Shown: positions 6,135 through 14,042, counted from the first letter of the stretch. The stretch: DNA of 25,188 nucleotides from Victivallales bacterium (GCA_900769285.1 CAAGGB010000152.1:1-25188), one strand, 5' to 3'. Numbers and translations are program-made. The notes: a model not told the origin generated them from the sequence alone.

Positions 6135-8177
6135 TCAGGGTTCCGGCTGTACGCCGACTTGGGCGAGGGTTGGGATTTGGAAGTGGAGTCGGGAGAGGAG
6201 CGCGTCGTCGCGGAGGGCGAAGTCGCGGTTGGGGAGGGAGGCGAAGCCGGGGTCGTCGTTGAGGAGTGCGGCGCGGTCGAAGCCGCGTTCCTGCCATTGG
6301 GGGAGGGTGAGGGTGCCGTCGCCGGCGGCGGCGATGGGTGGGAGGGTGGGGTTGTCGGCGGCGTTGAGGAAGAGGCTGTTTTCGGCGAGGAAGGTGGGGA
6401 GGGTGAGGTGTCGGAGGGAGCCGGCGCGGAGGAAGGGCGTGCCGTTGGAGATGAAGACGTTGTTGTAGCTGGCGAGGGCGTTGGAGAAGTTCTCGCCGGG
6501 GAAGAGGTTGTCGTGCTCCTGTCCGCGGGAGAGTGCGAGGACGGCGTCGCCGCCGAAGGCGAAGACGTTGTAGCGGAGGGTGTTTTCGCGTCCGAAGTGC
6601 TGGTGGTAGGCTTCGGAGGAGCAGTCGTGGACGAGGTTGTATTCGACGACAATGTGTGAGGAGCCCTCGTCGGTGTAGATGCCCCAACCGCCGTAGTAGC
6701 GTCTGGTGACGTGGTGGATGAGGTTGCTGTAGACGCGTGTTCCGGGCTGGAGTCCGAGGAGGTAGATGCCGCCCATGTCGGAGAGGACGCCGTTGCCGAG
6801 GTGGTGGATGTGGTTCCAGCCGATGCGGTTTTCGCGGGTGATGGAGTCGTTGAAGCCCCAGTTCCAGCCGACGGAGATGCCGCTGTAGGTGAGGTCGTGG
6901 ATGTGGTTGTGTTCGACGAGGTTGCCGAAGGCGTGGGTGATGAGGACGCCGACGGCGCTGAGGTAGGTGAGTCCGACGTGATGGATGTGGTTGTTGAGGA
7001 CGGAGACGCGGCTGGTGGCGAGGGCGGGGTCGTCGTGGATGGAGGCGCCGCCGATGCGGACGCCGCCGGCGCCGAGGTCATGGAAGTGGTTGTGTTCGAT
7101 GCGGATGTTGGAGCAGCCGGCGGAGACTTCGAGACCGTACCAGTCGGCGGCGGTGAAGGTGCAGTGGTTGACGTCGCAGTGGTTGGACTGGTGGAGGAAG
7201 AGGATGCCTGGAACCTGGACGGCGGCCTGTGGTGCGGCGGCGAAGGGGAGTGGGGAGTTTCCGTCGAGCCAGGTGTCCTGTGGTGTGAAGTTGGTGAGGT
7301 CGAGGTCGTGGAAGTCGTAGCGTCGGGTGCAGCGTGGACGGTAGGCGCCGGCGTGTCGGAAGGTGAGGTTGCTGAGGGTGAGGAAGCGTGCGTTGAGGAG
7401 TCGGACGAGCGGGCCGAGGTGTGGGATGGTGGCGTGTGGGACGGTGTTGTCGGGTGGGATGAGGACGACGGTGCTGTCCTGGCTGTCGTAGTAGAATTCG
7501 CCGGGTTCGAGGAGTGCTTCGCGGACGTTCTCGAAGCGGTATTCGGTGTCGTGCTGGTCGATGAGGAAGGTTGAGCGGTGGGTGGAGCGGACGGTTTCGG
7601 TCAGAGGGTCGAAGTCGGCGACGGGGAGGTGTTCCTCGATCCACTTGTGGATGAGGAGCACCTCGATGCCGGTGTGGTTGTGCCATTCGGGGTTGAAGGA
7701 GTTACGTTCGGCGCGGAAGGTGTGGCTGCCGCTGAAGAGTCCGGCGCCGTCGGGCTTGGTGTCGCGGACGCGATAGAAGGCGCCGGCCTTGGGGAAGGCG
7801 GCGCGTGTCAGTGGCTTGCCGTCGCAGTAGAGCTGTGAGACGGGGATGGGGACGTGGGTGCGGTAGGCCTCGCGGCCGTTGACGAGGACGGGCTGCCAGT
7901 CGTTGAGGTCGAGTCCGCCGTCGAGGATGGCGGTTTCGCCGTCGGCGCCGTGGATGGTGAGTGGGAAGGTGGTGGAGAGGTCGAGGGTTTGGGTGAGTTG
8001 GTAGACGCCGTGGTGGAGGACGATTTCGGCGGGGAGTCGGAGGAGTCCCTGTGCGTCGAGTCGTTCGAGTCGGCGGATGGCGGCGGGGATGGAGCGCAGT
8101 GGCTGTTCAGGAGAGCCGTTGGCGTCGTCGTTGCCGGAGGGTGAGAGGTGTAGGACGGTGTGGGCGGCGGTGGACAT
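6135..8177 (-). CDS. Parallel beta-helix protein, possible glycosidase
   Basis: A 680-residue protein. It opens with L-H-L-S-P-S-G-N-D-D-A-N-G-S and P-L-R-S-I, the typical entry of right-handed beta-helix carbohydrate enzymes (compare GH141 and related families). Next come a V-Y-Q-L strand, a D-L-N-D-W-Q-P-V insert and Q-L-Y-C-D-G-K-P-L-T-R-A-A-F-P, also characteristic of that group. From about residue 340 there are many PbH1-type rungs with repeated N-H-I-H, N-H-F-H and N-L-V-H motifs. The start at 8177 is chosen because AGGAG lies seven bases upstream; the frame stays open a further 1.2 kb but would cover two other genes. No signal peptide is visible, which is unusual for this type of enzyme. 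It follows the histidine phosphatase gene by 29 bases. Glycan cleavage or lyase activity is likely; the substrate is unknown. Confidence 0.82.
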   Translation of the reverse strand: MSTAAHTVLHLSPSGNDDANGSPEQPLRSIPAAIRRLERLDAQGLLRLPAEIVLHHGVYQLTQTLDLSTTFPLTIHGADGETAILDGGLDLNDWQPVLVNGREAYRTHVPIPVSQLYCDGKPLTRAAFPKAGAFYRVRDTKPDGAGLFSGSHTFRAERNSFNPEWHNHTGIEVLLIHKWIEEHLPVADFDPLTETVRSTHRSTFLIDQHDTEYRFENVREALLEPGEFYYDSQDSTVVLIPPDNTVPHATIPHLGPLVRLLNARFLTLSNLTFRHAGAYRPRCTRRYDFHDLDLTNFTPQDTWLDGNSPLPFAAAPQAAVQVPGILFLHQSNHCDVNHCTFTAADWYGLEVSAGCSNIRIEHNHFHDLGAGGVRIGGASIHDDPALATSRVSVLNNHIHHVGLTYLSAVGVLITHAFGNLVEHNHIHDLTYSGISVGWNWGFNDSITRENRIGWNHIHHLGNGVLSDMGGIYLLGLQPGTRVYSNLIHHVTRRYYGGWGIYTDEGSSHIVVEYNLVHDCSSEAYHQHFGRENTLRYNVFAFGGDAVLALSRGQEHDNLFPGENFSNALASYNNVFISNGTPFLRAGSLRHLTLPTFLAENSLFLNAADNPTLPPIAAAGDGTLTLPQWQERGFDRAALLNDDPGFASLPNRDFALRDDALLSRLHFQIPTLAQVGVQPEP

Positions 8178-8206
8178 ATGCGGGCTCCTGTCGGGGTGGC
8201 GTTCGT

Positions 8207-8914
8207 TCAGTAGAGGAATTTGCGCTGGAAGGAGTTTGGGAGGTGTTCGGCGAGGAGGTGTGAGGTGTCGTCGATGCAGAGTGCGCGAGGTGCGGTGTAA
8301 CCGTCGTCGGTGTTTTCGAACTGGAAGACGGAGACGCCGGTGTGGGTGATGGCGAAGCTGGCCCAGAAGAGGTGTGGTGGGATGGCGAGGAGGAAGGGGA
8401 ACCAGTGCATGGAGAAGCCCTCGTGGCAGAAGAGTGCGATGCGTTCGTCGTTGGGCTGGAGGATGCGGTAGACGCCGTCCTCGCGCTGGTAGCCGTGTCG
8501 TTTGAGGAAGTCGTCGGAGCCCTGGATGAGGTACTGGTAGGCCTGTTTGAGATTGAGGTCGGCGTAGCAGTCGCACTGGTCGAAGTGCTGGTCGTCGAGT
8601 TTGCGGTTCTGAGGCGAGCGGAGTTTGGTGTTGGGTTGCCAGAAGGTCCAGTTCTGCCTGCCGTTGTAGGTCTGGGTAAAGTGTTTCCAGGCGTGTGATT
8701 CGCTGGTCCAGTCCTCGATGGTGGGCTGGAGTCGGAGGAGTTCGCAGAGTGGCTGTGCGGTCTGCTGTGCGCGGACGAGGGGTGAGGAGTAGACGCGTGT
8801 GATGCCGACCTGCGCGAGTCGTCGTCCGACGGCCTCGGCCTGTCGCTGACCGAGTGGGGTGAGTGAGTCGGGGTCGTAGCAGGGGTCGCCGTGGCGGATG
8901 ACGTAGAGCAGCAT
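8207..8914 (-). CDS. Histidine phosphatase family protein
   Basis: A 235-residue branch-1 histidine phosphatase (phosphoglycerate mutase-like fold). The catalytic R-H-G is at residues 7-9 with H9 as the phospho-acceptor. The second loop is Y-S-S-P-L-V-R-A-Q-Q-T-A, giving the conserved arginine, and the second catalytic histidine is in L-F-C-H-E-G-F (H164). The region between them (about 70-155) carries a less common insert rich in aromatic and charged residues. Such enzymes dephosphorylate sugars, phosphoglycerate, nucleotides or cofactor intermediates, and the substrate cannot be read from sequence. It sits 27 bases downstream of the ABC permease pair and 29 bases before the beta-helix gene, so a role on an imported or released sugar phosphate is a reasonable guess. 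The start context is C-rich (CAACCACC before ATG) with no Shine-Dalgarno. Confidence 0.88.
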   Translation of the reverse strand: MLLYVIRHGDPCYDPDSLTPLGQRQAEAVGRRLAQVGITRVYSSPLVRAQQTAQPLCELLRLQPTIEDWTSESHAWKHFTQTYNGRQNWTFWQPNTKLRSPQNRKLDDQHFDQCDCYADLNLKQAYQYLIQGSDDFLKRHGYQREDGVYRILQPNDERIALFCHEGFSMHWFPFLLAIPPHLFWASFAITHTGVSVFQFENTDDGYTAPRALCIDDTSHLLAEHLPNSFQRKFLY

Positions 8915-8941
8915 GGTGGTTGTTGGAGGGGTGGATGGGGC

Positions 8942-9958
8942 TTATTCCTTGACGGCGCCTGCGGTGAGGCCGCGGATGATGTGTCGTTGGGCGCAGGCGT
9001 AGACGGTGAGCAGGGGTGCGACGGAGATGACGAGTGCGGCGCAGATGACGGGGATGTCGAGGCTGCCCTGTTCGCCCTTGAAGTGATGGAGGGCGATGGG
9101 GAGGGTGGGGCGGCGCGCGTCGGCGAGGGTGAGGGCGAACGCGAATTCGTTCCAGCAGGTGAGGAAGTTGAAGATGACGAGGGTGGCGAGGGCGGGTTTG
9201 GCGAGTGGGATGGCGACGTGTCGGAAGATGTGCCAGTGGGTGCAGCCGTCGATTTGGGCGGCGTCGAGGAGGTCGGCGGGGATGGCGTCGAAGGCGTTGC
9301 GGAGGATGAGGACGGAGACGGGGATGGCGAACGCGACGTAGGGGCCGGCGAGGGCCCATGGCGAGCCCTTGAGGTTCAGCAGTTGCGGGCCGAGCAGCAG
9401 GTTCAGGGGAATCAGGGTGACGTGGACGGGTATCATCATGCCGAGCATGAAGGTCAGGAACAGGAGGTTGCTGCCGCGGAATTTCAGTCGCGAGAGGGCG
9501 AAGGCGGCGAGTGCGGCGAGCATGACGGCGGCGGTGACGGCGATGATGCAGAGCGTCAGGCTGTTGAGGTAGGCGTTGGCGAAGCCGGGGCGCGCGTAGA
9601 GGGCGCGGTGCAGGGCGGGGTGGCGCTGTGCGGCGAGGAGTGCGCCGCCGAGGGTCAGGAGGAAGGGCAGGTGCCAGAGTCGCAGCCGGAACTGGACGAG
9701 GTCGGCCATCCAGAGGAAGGCGGCGGCCGCCAGGGGGAGTGCCACCAGGAGCAGCGTGAGGTTGGCGGCTGCCGAGCCGAAGCCGCCGGCGGCCATGACG
9801 TCGCCGTAGCTGCGGAGCTGCCAGGAGGCGGGCCAGGCGAAGGGATGCTCCAGGACGTCGGCGTCGGTGCGGAAGGAGGCGAGCGTCATCCAGAGCAGCG
9901 GATAGGCCGAGAGGAGCAGGCAGAGGAGCAGGAGGAGATGTCGCAGCAGTCGTTGCAT
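8942..9958 (-). CDS. Sugar ABC transporter permease, MalG type
   Basis: A 338-residue inner-membrane permease of the CUT1 carbohydrate importer group. It has an N-terminal membrane helix ending Y-P-L-L-W-M, the S-F-R-T periplasmic entry, the N-A-Y-L-N-S-L segment and the cytoplasmic EAA loop D-A-A-Q-I-D-G-C-T with the following I-P-L-A-K-P (residues 232-255). It ends with the G-L-T-A-G-A-V-K-E tail common in this family. Most MalG-type permeases have about 280 residues. The excess here is an insertion at about residues 65-125 that adds hydrophobic stretches, likely one or two extra membrane helices. It is encoded 14 bases after the MalF-type partner, with a C10 tract touching the start codon and no Shine-Dalgarno. 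No ATPase gene is nearby, so it presumably uses a shared MsmX/UgpC-type subunit. Confidence 0.9.
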   Translation of the reverse strand: MQRLLRHLLLLLCLLLSAYPLLWMTLASFRTDADVLEHPFAWPASWQLRSYGDVMAAGGFGSAAANLTLLLVALPLAAAAFLWMADLVQFRLRLWHLPFLLTLGGALLAAQRHPALHRALYARPGFANAYLNSLTLCIIAVTAAVMLAALAAFALSRLKFRGSNLLFLTFMLGMMIPVHVTLIPLNLLLGPQLLNLKGSPWALAGPYVAFAIPVSVLILRNAFDAIPADLLDAAQIDGCTHWHIFRHVAIPLAKPALATLVIFNFLTCWNEFAFALTLADARRPTLPIALHHFKGEQGSLDIPVICAALVISVAPLLTVYACAQRHIIRGLTAGAVKE

Positions 9959-9968
9959 GGGGGGGGGG
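9959..9968 (-). repeat. C10 homopolymer tract abutting a start codon
   Basis: On the coding (minus) strand ten consecutive C residues lie directly before the ATG of the MalG-type permease, within the 14-base gap after the MalF stop. The tract replaces any ribosome binding site. Homopolymers of this length are prone to slippage and could alter spacing between stop and start. Polymerase or assembly error in the count is also possible. Confidence 0.85.
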
Positions 9969-9972
9969 AGAA

Positions 9973-10875
9973 TCAGTCGCGGGACTGGCGGAGGCGCCAG
10001 CGCTGGAGTGGGATGACGATGGCGAGTGCGGCGAGGAAGAGGAGGACGGCGGCGGCGGAGCCCTGTCCGAAGCGTCCCTGTCCCTGTTCGAAGGCGAGTC
10101 GGTAGATGTAGGTGGCGATGACTTCGCGGTCGGTCTCGGCCATGGCGCCGCCCATCAGGTAGATGAGGTCGAAGTACTTGAGTGAGCCGATGACGGAGAG
10201 GGTGGCGGAGACGGCGATGGTCGGGCGGAGGGAGGGGAGGATGATGTGTCGGGCGATCTGCAGTTCGCTGGCGCCGTCGAGTCGCGCGGCCTCGAAGTGG
10301 TCTTGGGGGATGGCGGCGATGCCGGCCATGAAGAGGACGAGGTGGAAGCCGATGTACTGCCAGCAGATGGTGACGAAGATGGCGGCCAGGGAGGGCGACG
10401 GGAGCCAGATGGAGGGTGAGGTCGCGGACAGCCAGTGGATGACGGCGTGTTGCTGTCCTGGCAGCAGCCGTTGGCAGAGTTGCGTGGCGAGTCCGTCGAC
10501 GGGTGCGTAGAGGTAGAGCCAGAGGAGGGCGATGGCGATGGTGGGCATGACCATCGGCGCGAAGAAGGCCGTCCGGAAGAGGCTGCGGCAGCGCGTGGGG
10601 TAGCTCAGGAGGATGGCGAGCGCGGCGGCGATGGGCAACTGGATGGCGAGCGAGGCGACGAGGATGACGAGGTTGTTGAGTGCGGCGCGCCAGAACACGA
10701 TGTCGGTGAGGACGCGCCGGTAGTTGTCGAGACCTGCGGGGATGGGTCTGGGGCCGTGGGTCCAGTTGAGGAGGCTCATGGCGAGGGAGCCGAGGATGGG
10801 TGCCAGGGCGAAGCAGACGAAGACGGCGGTGGCCGGCAGCAGGAAGAGCAGGAGTGTGGCCTTGCTGGGCTTCAT
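9973..10875 (-). CDS. Sugar ABC transporter permease, MalF/UgpA type
   Basis: A 300-residue CUT1-family permease with about six membrane helices and normal length. It starts with a hydrophobic helix carrying L-L-P-A-T and A-P-I-L-G-S, then L-L-N-W-T, a G-L-D-N-Y-R-R-V-L periplasmic segment and A-L-N-N-L-V. The EAA loop is F-E-A-A-R-L-D-G-A-S with the downstream I-I-L-P-S-L-R-P (residues 194-218). It should form a heterodimer with the MalG-type product encoded 14 bases downstream and import an oligosaccharide or glycerol-phosphate-like solute. The solute-binding protein gene that usually precedes such a permease is absent; the gene 7 bases upstream encodes a CARDB-like secreted protein instead. 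No Shine-Dalgarno is visible before the ATG. Confidence 0.92.
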   Translation of the reverse strand: MKPSKATLLLFLLPATAVFVCFALAPILGSLAMSLLNWTHGPRPIPAGLDNYRRVLTDIVFWRAALNNLVILVASLAIQLPIAAALAILLSYPTRCRSLFRTAFFAPMVMPTIAIALLWLYLYAPVDGLATQLCQRLLPGQQHAVIHWLSATSPSIWLPSPSLAAIFVTICWQYIGFHLVLFMAGIAAIPQDHFEAARLDGASELQIARHIILPSLRPTIAVSATLSVIGSLKYFDLIYLMGGAMAETDREVIATYIYRLAFEQGQGRFGQGSAAAVLLFLAALAIVIPLQRWRLRQSRD

Positions 10876-10882
10876 GCGGCGG

Positions 10883-11908
10883 CTAGGGGCGGGTGCGGCG
10901 GATGGTGAAGAGGTGCGCCTCGTGGGGATGTGCCTGGAGGGTGTCCCAGGCGGCGAGGGCGCCGGCGATGGTGGTGGCGTTGCCGTTCTCGACGCGGAGG
11001 GTTCGGGAGAAGGAGCGGGTCTGTCCGGGGGCGAGGTTGCCGATGTAGAACAGCTTGCTGTCGAGCCAGGGTTCGCGCGAGAAGGAGCAGAGGATGACGT
11101 TTCCGGCCGTGGCGTTGCCGGTGTTGGTGACGTCGGCGCGGAGGGTGATGAGGTCGCCGGGGGCGACGTTCTCGGGGAGGCTGCAGGAGATGTCGAGGGT
11201 GGTTCGGCCGGGACGTCCGTCGGAGGAGAAGTCGATGCCGAGTGCCTCGAGGATGTCGAGTGTGGCCTTGGGGTCGCGCTGGCGGTAGGCGGGCGTCTCC
11301 TGCTGGGCGGGTCGGAGGATGAGTCGGGTGAAGGTGAAGACGCGTGTGCCGTGGACGGGATGGCTGACGGCGACCTCAGCGACGTTGGTGTTGAGGTCGT
11401 CGAGGAGGGCGAAGAGCGTCTGTGCGGCGTCGGGGACGCAGCCTTGCTCGTCGGTGGTGAGTCGGATGCCGTTGATGTTGAAGGTCTCGTTGGGGAAGGG
11501 GCCGTCGAAGAGTGCTTCGGTGCGCGTGGAGGGGTTGGCGCGGATGAATTCGTTGGGGACGACGATGGGTGCGGAGGTGTCCTGGAGGAAGGGCTCGTCG
11601 GCGGCGCGGCGTTCGCGGACGGGCTCCAGGACGGTCTCGTAGACGTTGATTTGGTGGAAGGTGCGGTTGATGAGGCGGTAGACCTTGAAGAAGGGAACGG
11701 GCGAGTTGGGGCGCTGGTCGAGCACGACGTCGAAGGAGGTGGTGTCCTCGTGGCGGAGTGTCTCGGTCTTGATGAGTCGTCCGCGGCGCTTGATGTTCTG
11801 CGCGTGGGCGGTGGAGTGGGTTCCGGCGAGGAGGAGTACGGCGAGGAGGAGGGGTAGTGCCGCCGCGTGGCGTAGGGTATGGAGGGTGTGCTGGCGAAGC
11901 TGTTTCAT
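10883..11908 (-). CDS. Secreted protein with C-terminal CARDB-like Ig domain
   Basis: A 341-residue protein of unknown function. A signal peptide is visible: basic start, hydrophobic stretch from about residue 15 to 28 and a likely cleavage after T-A-H-A (about residue 36). The middle part (about 60-230) contains N-I-N-G-I-R-L-T-T and a V-F-T-F-T-R-L-I-L-R strand and matches no family I recognise. The last 110 residues resemble a CARDB/DUF11 Ig-like adhesion module: V-A-P-G-D-L-I-T-L, then V-T-N-T-G-N-A-T-A-G-N-V, then G-N-L-A-P-G-Q-T-R-S-F-S. It is exported, probably to the periplasm or cell surface. It takes the position, 7 bases before the permease genes, where a solute-binding protein would be expected, but has no SBP-type fold signature. 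The upstream neighbour is also secreted. Confidence 0.8.
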   Translation of the reverse strand: MKQLRQHTLHTLRHAAALPLLLAVLLLAGTHSTAHAQNIKRRGRLIKTETLRHEDTTSFDVVLDQRPNSPVPFFKVYRLINRTFHQINVYETVLEPVRERRAADEPFLQDTSAPIVVPNEFIRANPSTRTEALFDGPFPNETFNINGIRLTTDEQGCVPDAAQTLFALLDDLNTNVAEVAVSHPVHGTRVFTFTRLILRPAQQETPAYRQRDPKATLDILEALGIDFSSDGRPGRTTLDISCSLPENVAPGDLITLRADVTNTGNATAGNVILCSFSREPWLDSKLFYIGNLAPGQTRSFSRTLRVENGNATTIAGALAAWDTLQAHPHEAHLFTIRRTRP

Positions 11909-11968
11909 GGCGGTCGTGGCGGAGTCAGTCAGTCTGAGCCGTTGGGGGGATGGTTGGGAGGGGGGAGG

Positions 11969-13066
11969 CTAGGGCTGTGGCGTCGTGGCGGTTGGGTTGG
12001 CGGCGCGGTGCTGTGCTTCGAGTCGGAGGAGTCGCAGTCTGGCGCCGGCGGCGGCGGGGAGTGCGAGTCGAGTGGCGATGTCGGGTGAGGTGGCGTTGGG
12101 GAGTTCGCGGGTGAGGGTTTCCTTTCCGAGTCGTCCGTCGGGGTCCCAGACGAGCGCGAAGGTCATTTTGAAGCGTGCGGCGGCGCGGCTTTGGGCGGGT
12201 GTGAGCTTGAGTTTGGTGACGGGTTCGGCTGCGCCGGGTCCCCGTTGGATGCGTCGGGTGAGGGCGAGGCTGTTCTTCAGGGAGAAGTCGTCGCCGCTCC
12301 AGGCGGCGGGTGCCTTGGGCCAGTCGAGTGGCGGGAGGAGTTCGAGCTGCGCCTGGGTGGGGAGGGTGAGGGAGAGTCGTTCGCTGGCGCTGAGCTTGAG
12401 GGCGAGGGTCTTGGCCTGTCCCTGTGTCAGGCAGGCGAAGGGATGGTTCGGGACGGCGCTGGTCAGGCCGAGCGAGGCGGCCAGGGCGGTGGGAATCGGC
12501 TCGGACAGGTAGAAGGAGCCCTTGGCGGTGTTCATCAGCTCCAGGCGGAGGCCGCAGGTCAGCGTCATGGTGGACTGTGGCGGCATCTGCTGGACGTAGT
12601 TGCTCAGGCCGTTGCGGTAGCGCGTGAGGACGTTGGCGATGGCGGTGAGGCGGTTGGAGATTTCGGTGATGGAGAGCTGGCACTGGCGGTACGCCTGGTG
12701 CTCGGGGAGGGAGAGTTGCCGGGCGGTGGCGGGGCGGATGCTTTCGGCGATGCTGGCGAGTCGTCCCTGGGCGTCCCGACAGTGCTGGTGGTGTGCGTCG
12801 ATGGCGTCGCCGAGGGCGAACGCCTTGAGGATGGCCTCGTCGTTGGCGGGGGCTCGGACGAGGAGGTCGATGGTGCTGGTGAGCTGTCGGACTTGCCTCA
12901 TGAGCTCGTCCTTGCTGGCGCTTTCGAACTGGATGTCGCGCTTGATGTCGGTGAGGGAGGCGGGTGCCGGTGCGGTCGGCGGCGGGGGTGTCAGCTGGGC
13001 GGGGAGGAGTCCGGACGCGGCCAGCGCCAGGGACAGGAGGGTTCGCTTGACGATGGAGAGGCACAT
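11969..13066 (-). CDS. Secreted protein, possible degenerate FGE/SUMF1-like domain
   Basis: A 365-residue exported protein of unknown function. Residues 1-23 form a signal peptide (L-S-L-A-L-A-A-S-G-L-L-P-A), followed by a proline-rich linker and a helical region (about 38-155) that may form a coiled coil. From about residue 168 to 310 the order of motifs recalls the formylglycine-generating-enzyme (SUMF1) fold. K-G-S-F-Y-L-S-E-P-I-P-T stands where the family has F-Y-I-x-K-x-E-V-T. N-H-P-F-A-C-L-T-Q-G-Q-A precedes the L-T-L-P-T-Q-A-Q-L-E motif (family: Y-R-L-P-T-E-A-E-W-E), and T-F-A-L-V-W-D-P stands for the terminal G-F-R-L-V strand. The G-N-V-W-E-W motif and catalytic cysteines are not visible, so sulfatase activation is unlikely. 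The start is at 13066, with no Shine-Dalgarno (C-rich leader). The domain call is tentative; the reading frame and export signal are solid. Confidence 0.7.
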   Translation of the reverse strand: MCLSIVKRTLLSLALAASGLLPAQLTPPPPTAPAPASLTDIKRDIQFESASKDELMRQVRQLTSTIDLLVRAPANDEAILKAFALGDAIDAHHQHCRDAQGRLASIAESIRPATARQLSLPEHQAYRQCQLSITEISNRLTAIANVLTRYRNGLSNYVQQMPPQSTMTLTCGLRLELMNTAKGSFYLSEPIPTALAASLGLTSAVPNHPFACLTQGQAKTLALKLSASERLSLTLPTQAQLELLPPLDWPKAPAAWSGDDFSLKNSLALTRRIQRGPGAAEPVTKLKLTPAQSRAAARFKMTFALVWDPDGRLGKETLTRELPNATSPDIATRLALPAAAGARLRLLRLEAQHRAANPTATTPQP

Positions 13067-13137
13067 GGTGGGGTAGGGTGGGCGATGGGGTGGGAGGAGG
13101 GGACGGACGGCAGGCACTATAATGCCGCAAGTCGCGT

Positions 13138-14031
13138 TTAGCCAACAGTGACAGGGATTTCCGTCAGCTCGATGACGGAGACGAAGGTGGTGGTCTGTCC
13201 GGCTGCCGTGACGGGCAGCGCATCCAGGTGGTTGCGGTGGGCGTTGACGGGGATGTTCATGGGCTCGGGGCAGATGAAGCCGCAATCGGGTGATGGCTTC
13301 CAGAGCATCCACCAGGTGAACTGCGGGTCGGGGCGGTAGGTCAGGCGGAAGGAGCCGTAGTCCAGTTCGGCGAGCGGGTCGCCGACGGAGCGGAAATGTC
13401 GCGAGACGCGCAGGGGCGCGGGGTCGAACCAGGCGCCGTCGGCGCCGTCGCCGTGCCAGTCGAGCGTGTGGCCGGTGGGGAGGTGGCGTGGTGGCGGGAC
13501 GTCGAGGCAGGTGTGGCCGGAGGAGATGCGGAGGCGCTGTGGGCAGACGAGCGCGGTATGGCAGCCGAGGGCGCAGGGCATGTCGCCGTCGCCGAGATTG
13601 GTGACGGCGAGGGTCTGCGTGAGGCGTCCCGGGGCGAGCGCATAGGTCAGCTCCAGCCGGGCGGGGAAGGGGTATCCGGCGAATTCGGTTGAGGCGGTGC
13701 CGTAGTCGAGGCGGAGCGTGATGGCGTCGGCGGTCTGGGCGACGGTGGACCAGGCGGCCTGGAGGGCGATGCCGTGGAGGTGGTTGCGGCGCGGTTCGGG
13801 TTCGTTGAGGGGCAGCCGGACGCATCGGCCCTGGAAGTCGAAGCATCCGTCCTCGATGCGGTTGGGCGGGAAGAGGATGGGGATGCCGAAGATGGCGGGC
13901 GCGGCCTGCCAGGCGTCACGGGAGGGGACGTCATGGAGCAGGGGATGTCCGCGCCAGACGAGACGGTGGAGCAGACCGCCGAGCTCGGGGGCGACGGCGG
14001 CCTCGAAGTCGTGTGCGTGGAGGGTGGGCAT
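13138..14031 (-). CDS. Aldose 1-epimerase family protein
   Basis: A 297-residue protein of the galactose mutarotase-like fold. Typical landmarks are an N-terminal A-P-E-L-G-G segment, G-I-P-I-L-F-P-P-N-R near residue 49, N-H-L-H-G at 83-87 (substrate-binding Asn/His region), the central G-C-H-T-A-L-V carrying the probable catalytic histidine, and F-I-C-P-E-P-M with the probable catalytic glutamate. It interconverts anomers of a hexose or related sugar in the cytoplasm. The start at 14031 is preferred over one 66 bases upstream, because the longer form begins with a low-complexity Arg/His/Pro run and overlaps the phosphomannose isomerase gene. It lies 11 bases downstream of that gene, consistent with co-transcription and a shared role in sugar catabolism. 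The 71-base gap that follows contains no gene. Confidence 0.88.
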   Translation of the reverse strand: MPTLHAHDFEAAVAPELGGLLHRLVWRGHPLLHDVPSRDAWQAAPAIFGIPILFPPNRIEDGCFDFQGRCVRLPLNEPEPRRNHLHGIALQAAWSTVAQTADAITLRLDYGTASTEFAGYPFPARLELTYALAPGRLTQTLAVTNLGDGDMPCALGCHTALVCPQRLRISSGHTCLDVPPPRHLPTGHTLDWHGDGADGAWFDPAPLRVSRHFRSVGDPLAELDYGSFRLTYRPDPQFTWWMLWKPSPDCGFICPEPMNIPVNAHRNHLDALPVTAAGQTTTFVSVIELTEIPVTVG

Positions 14032-14042
14032 GGGCGGCAGGC

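Noticed and set aside
6711..7574. Plus-strand open frame of 287 codons opposite the beta-helix gene
   Set aside because: Its product is extreme in Val, Glu, Asp and Gly, the usual composition of an antisense shadow of a GC-rich gene, and it lacks a start signal.
8178..9359. Extended N-terminus of the beta-helix protein (frame open to 9359)
   Set aside because: The extension is an Arg/Pro/His-rich low-complexity product, overlaps two genes with solid motifs, and the internal start at 8177 has an AGGAG site.
10883..11908. Solute-binding protein for the adjacent permeases
   Set aside because: Position and export signal fit, but the sequence shows a CARDB-like Ig module and none of the typical binding-protein motifs.
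13108..13140. Promoter or terminator from the small palindrome GGCACTATAATGCC
   Set aside because: The stem is only four base pairs without a T-run, and no matching -35 element is seen at suitable spacing.
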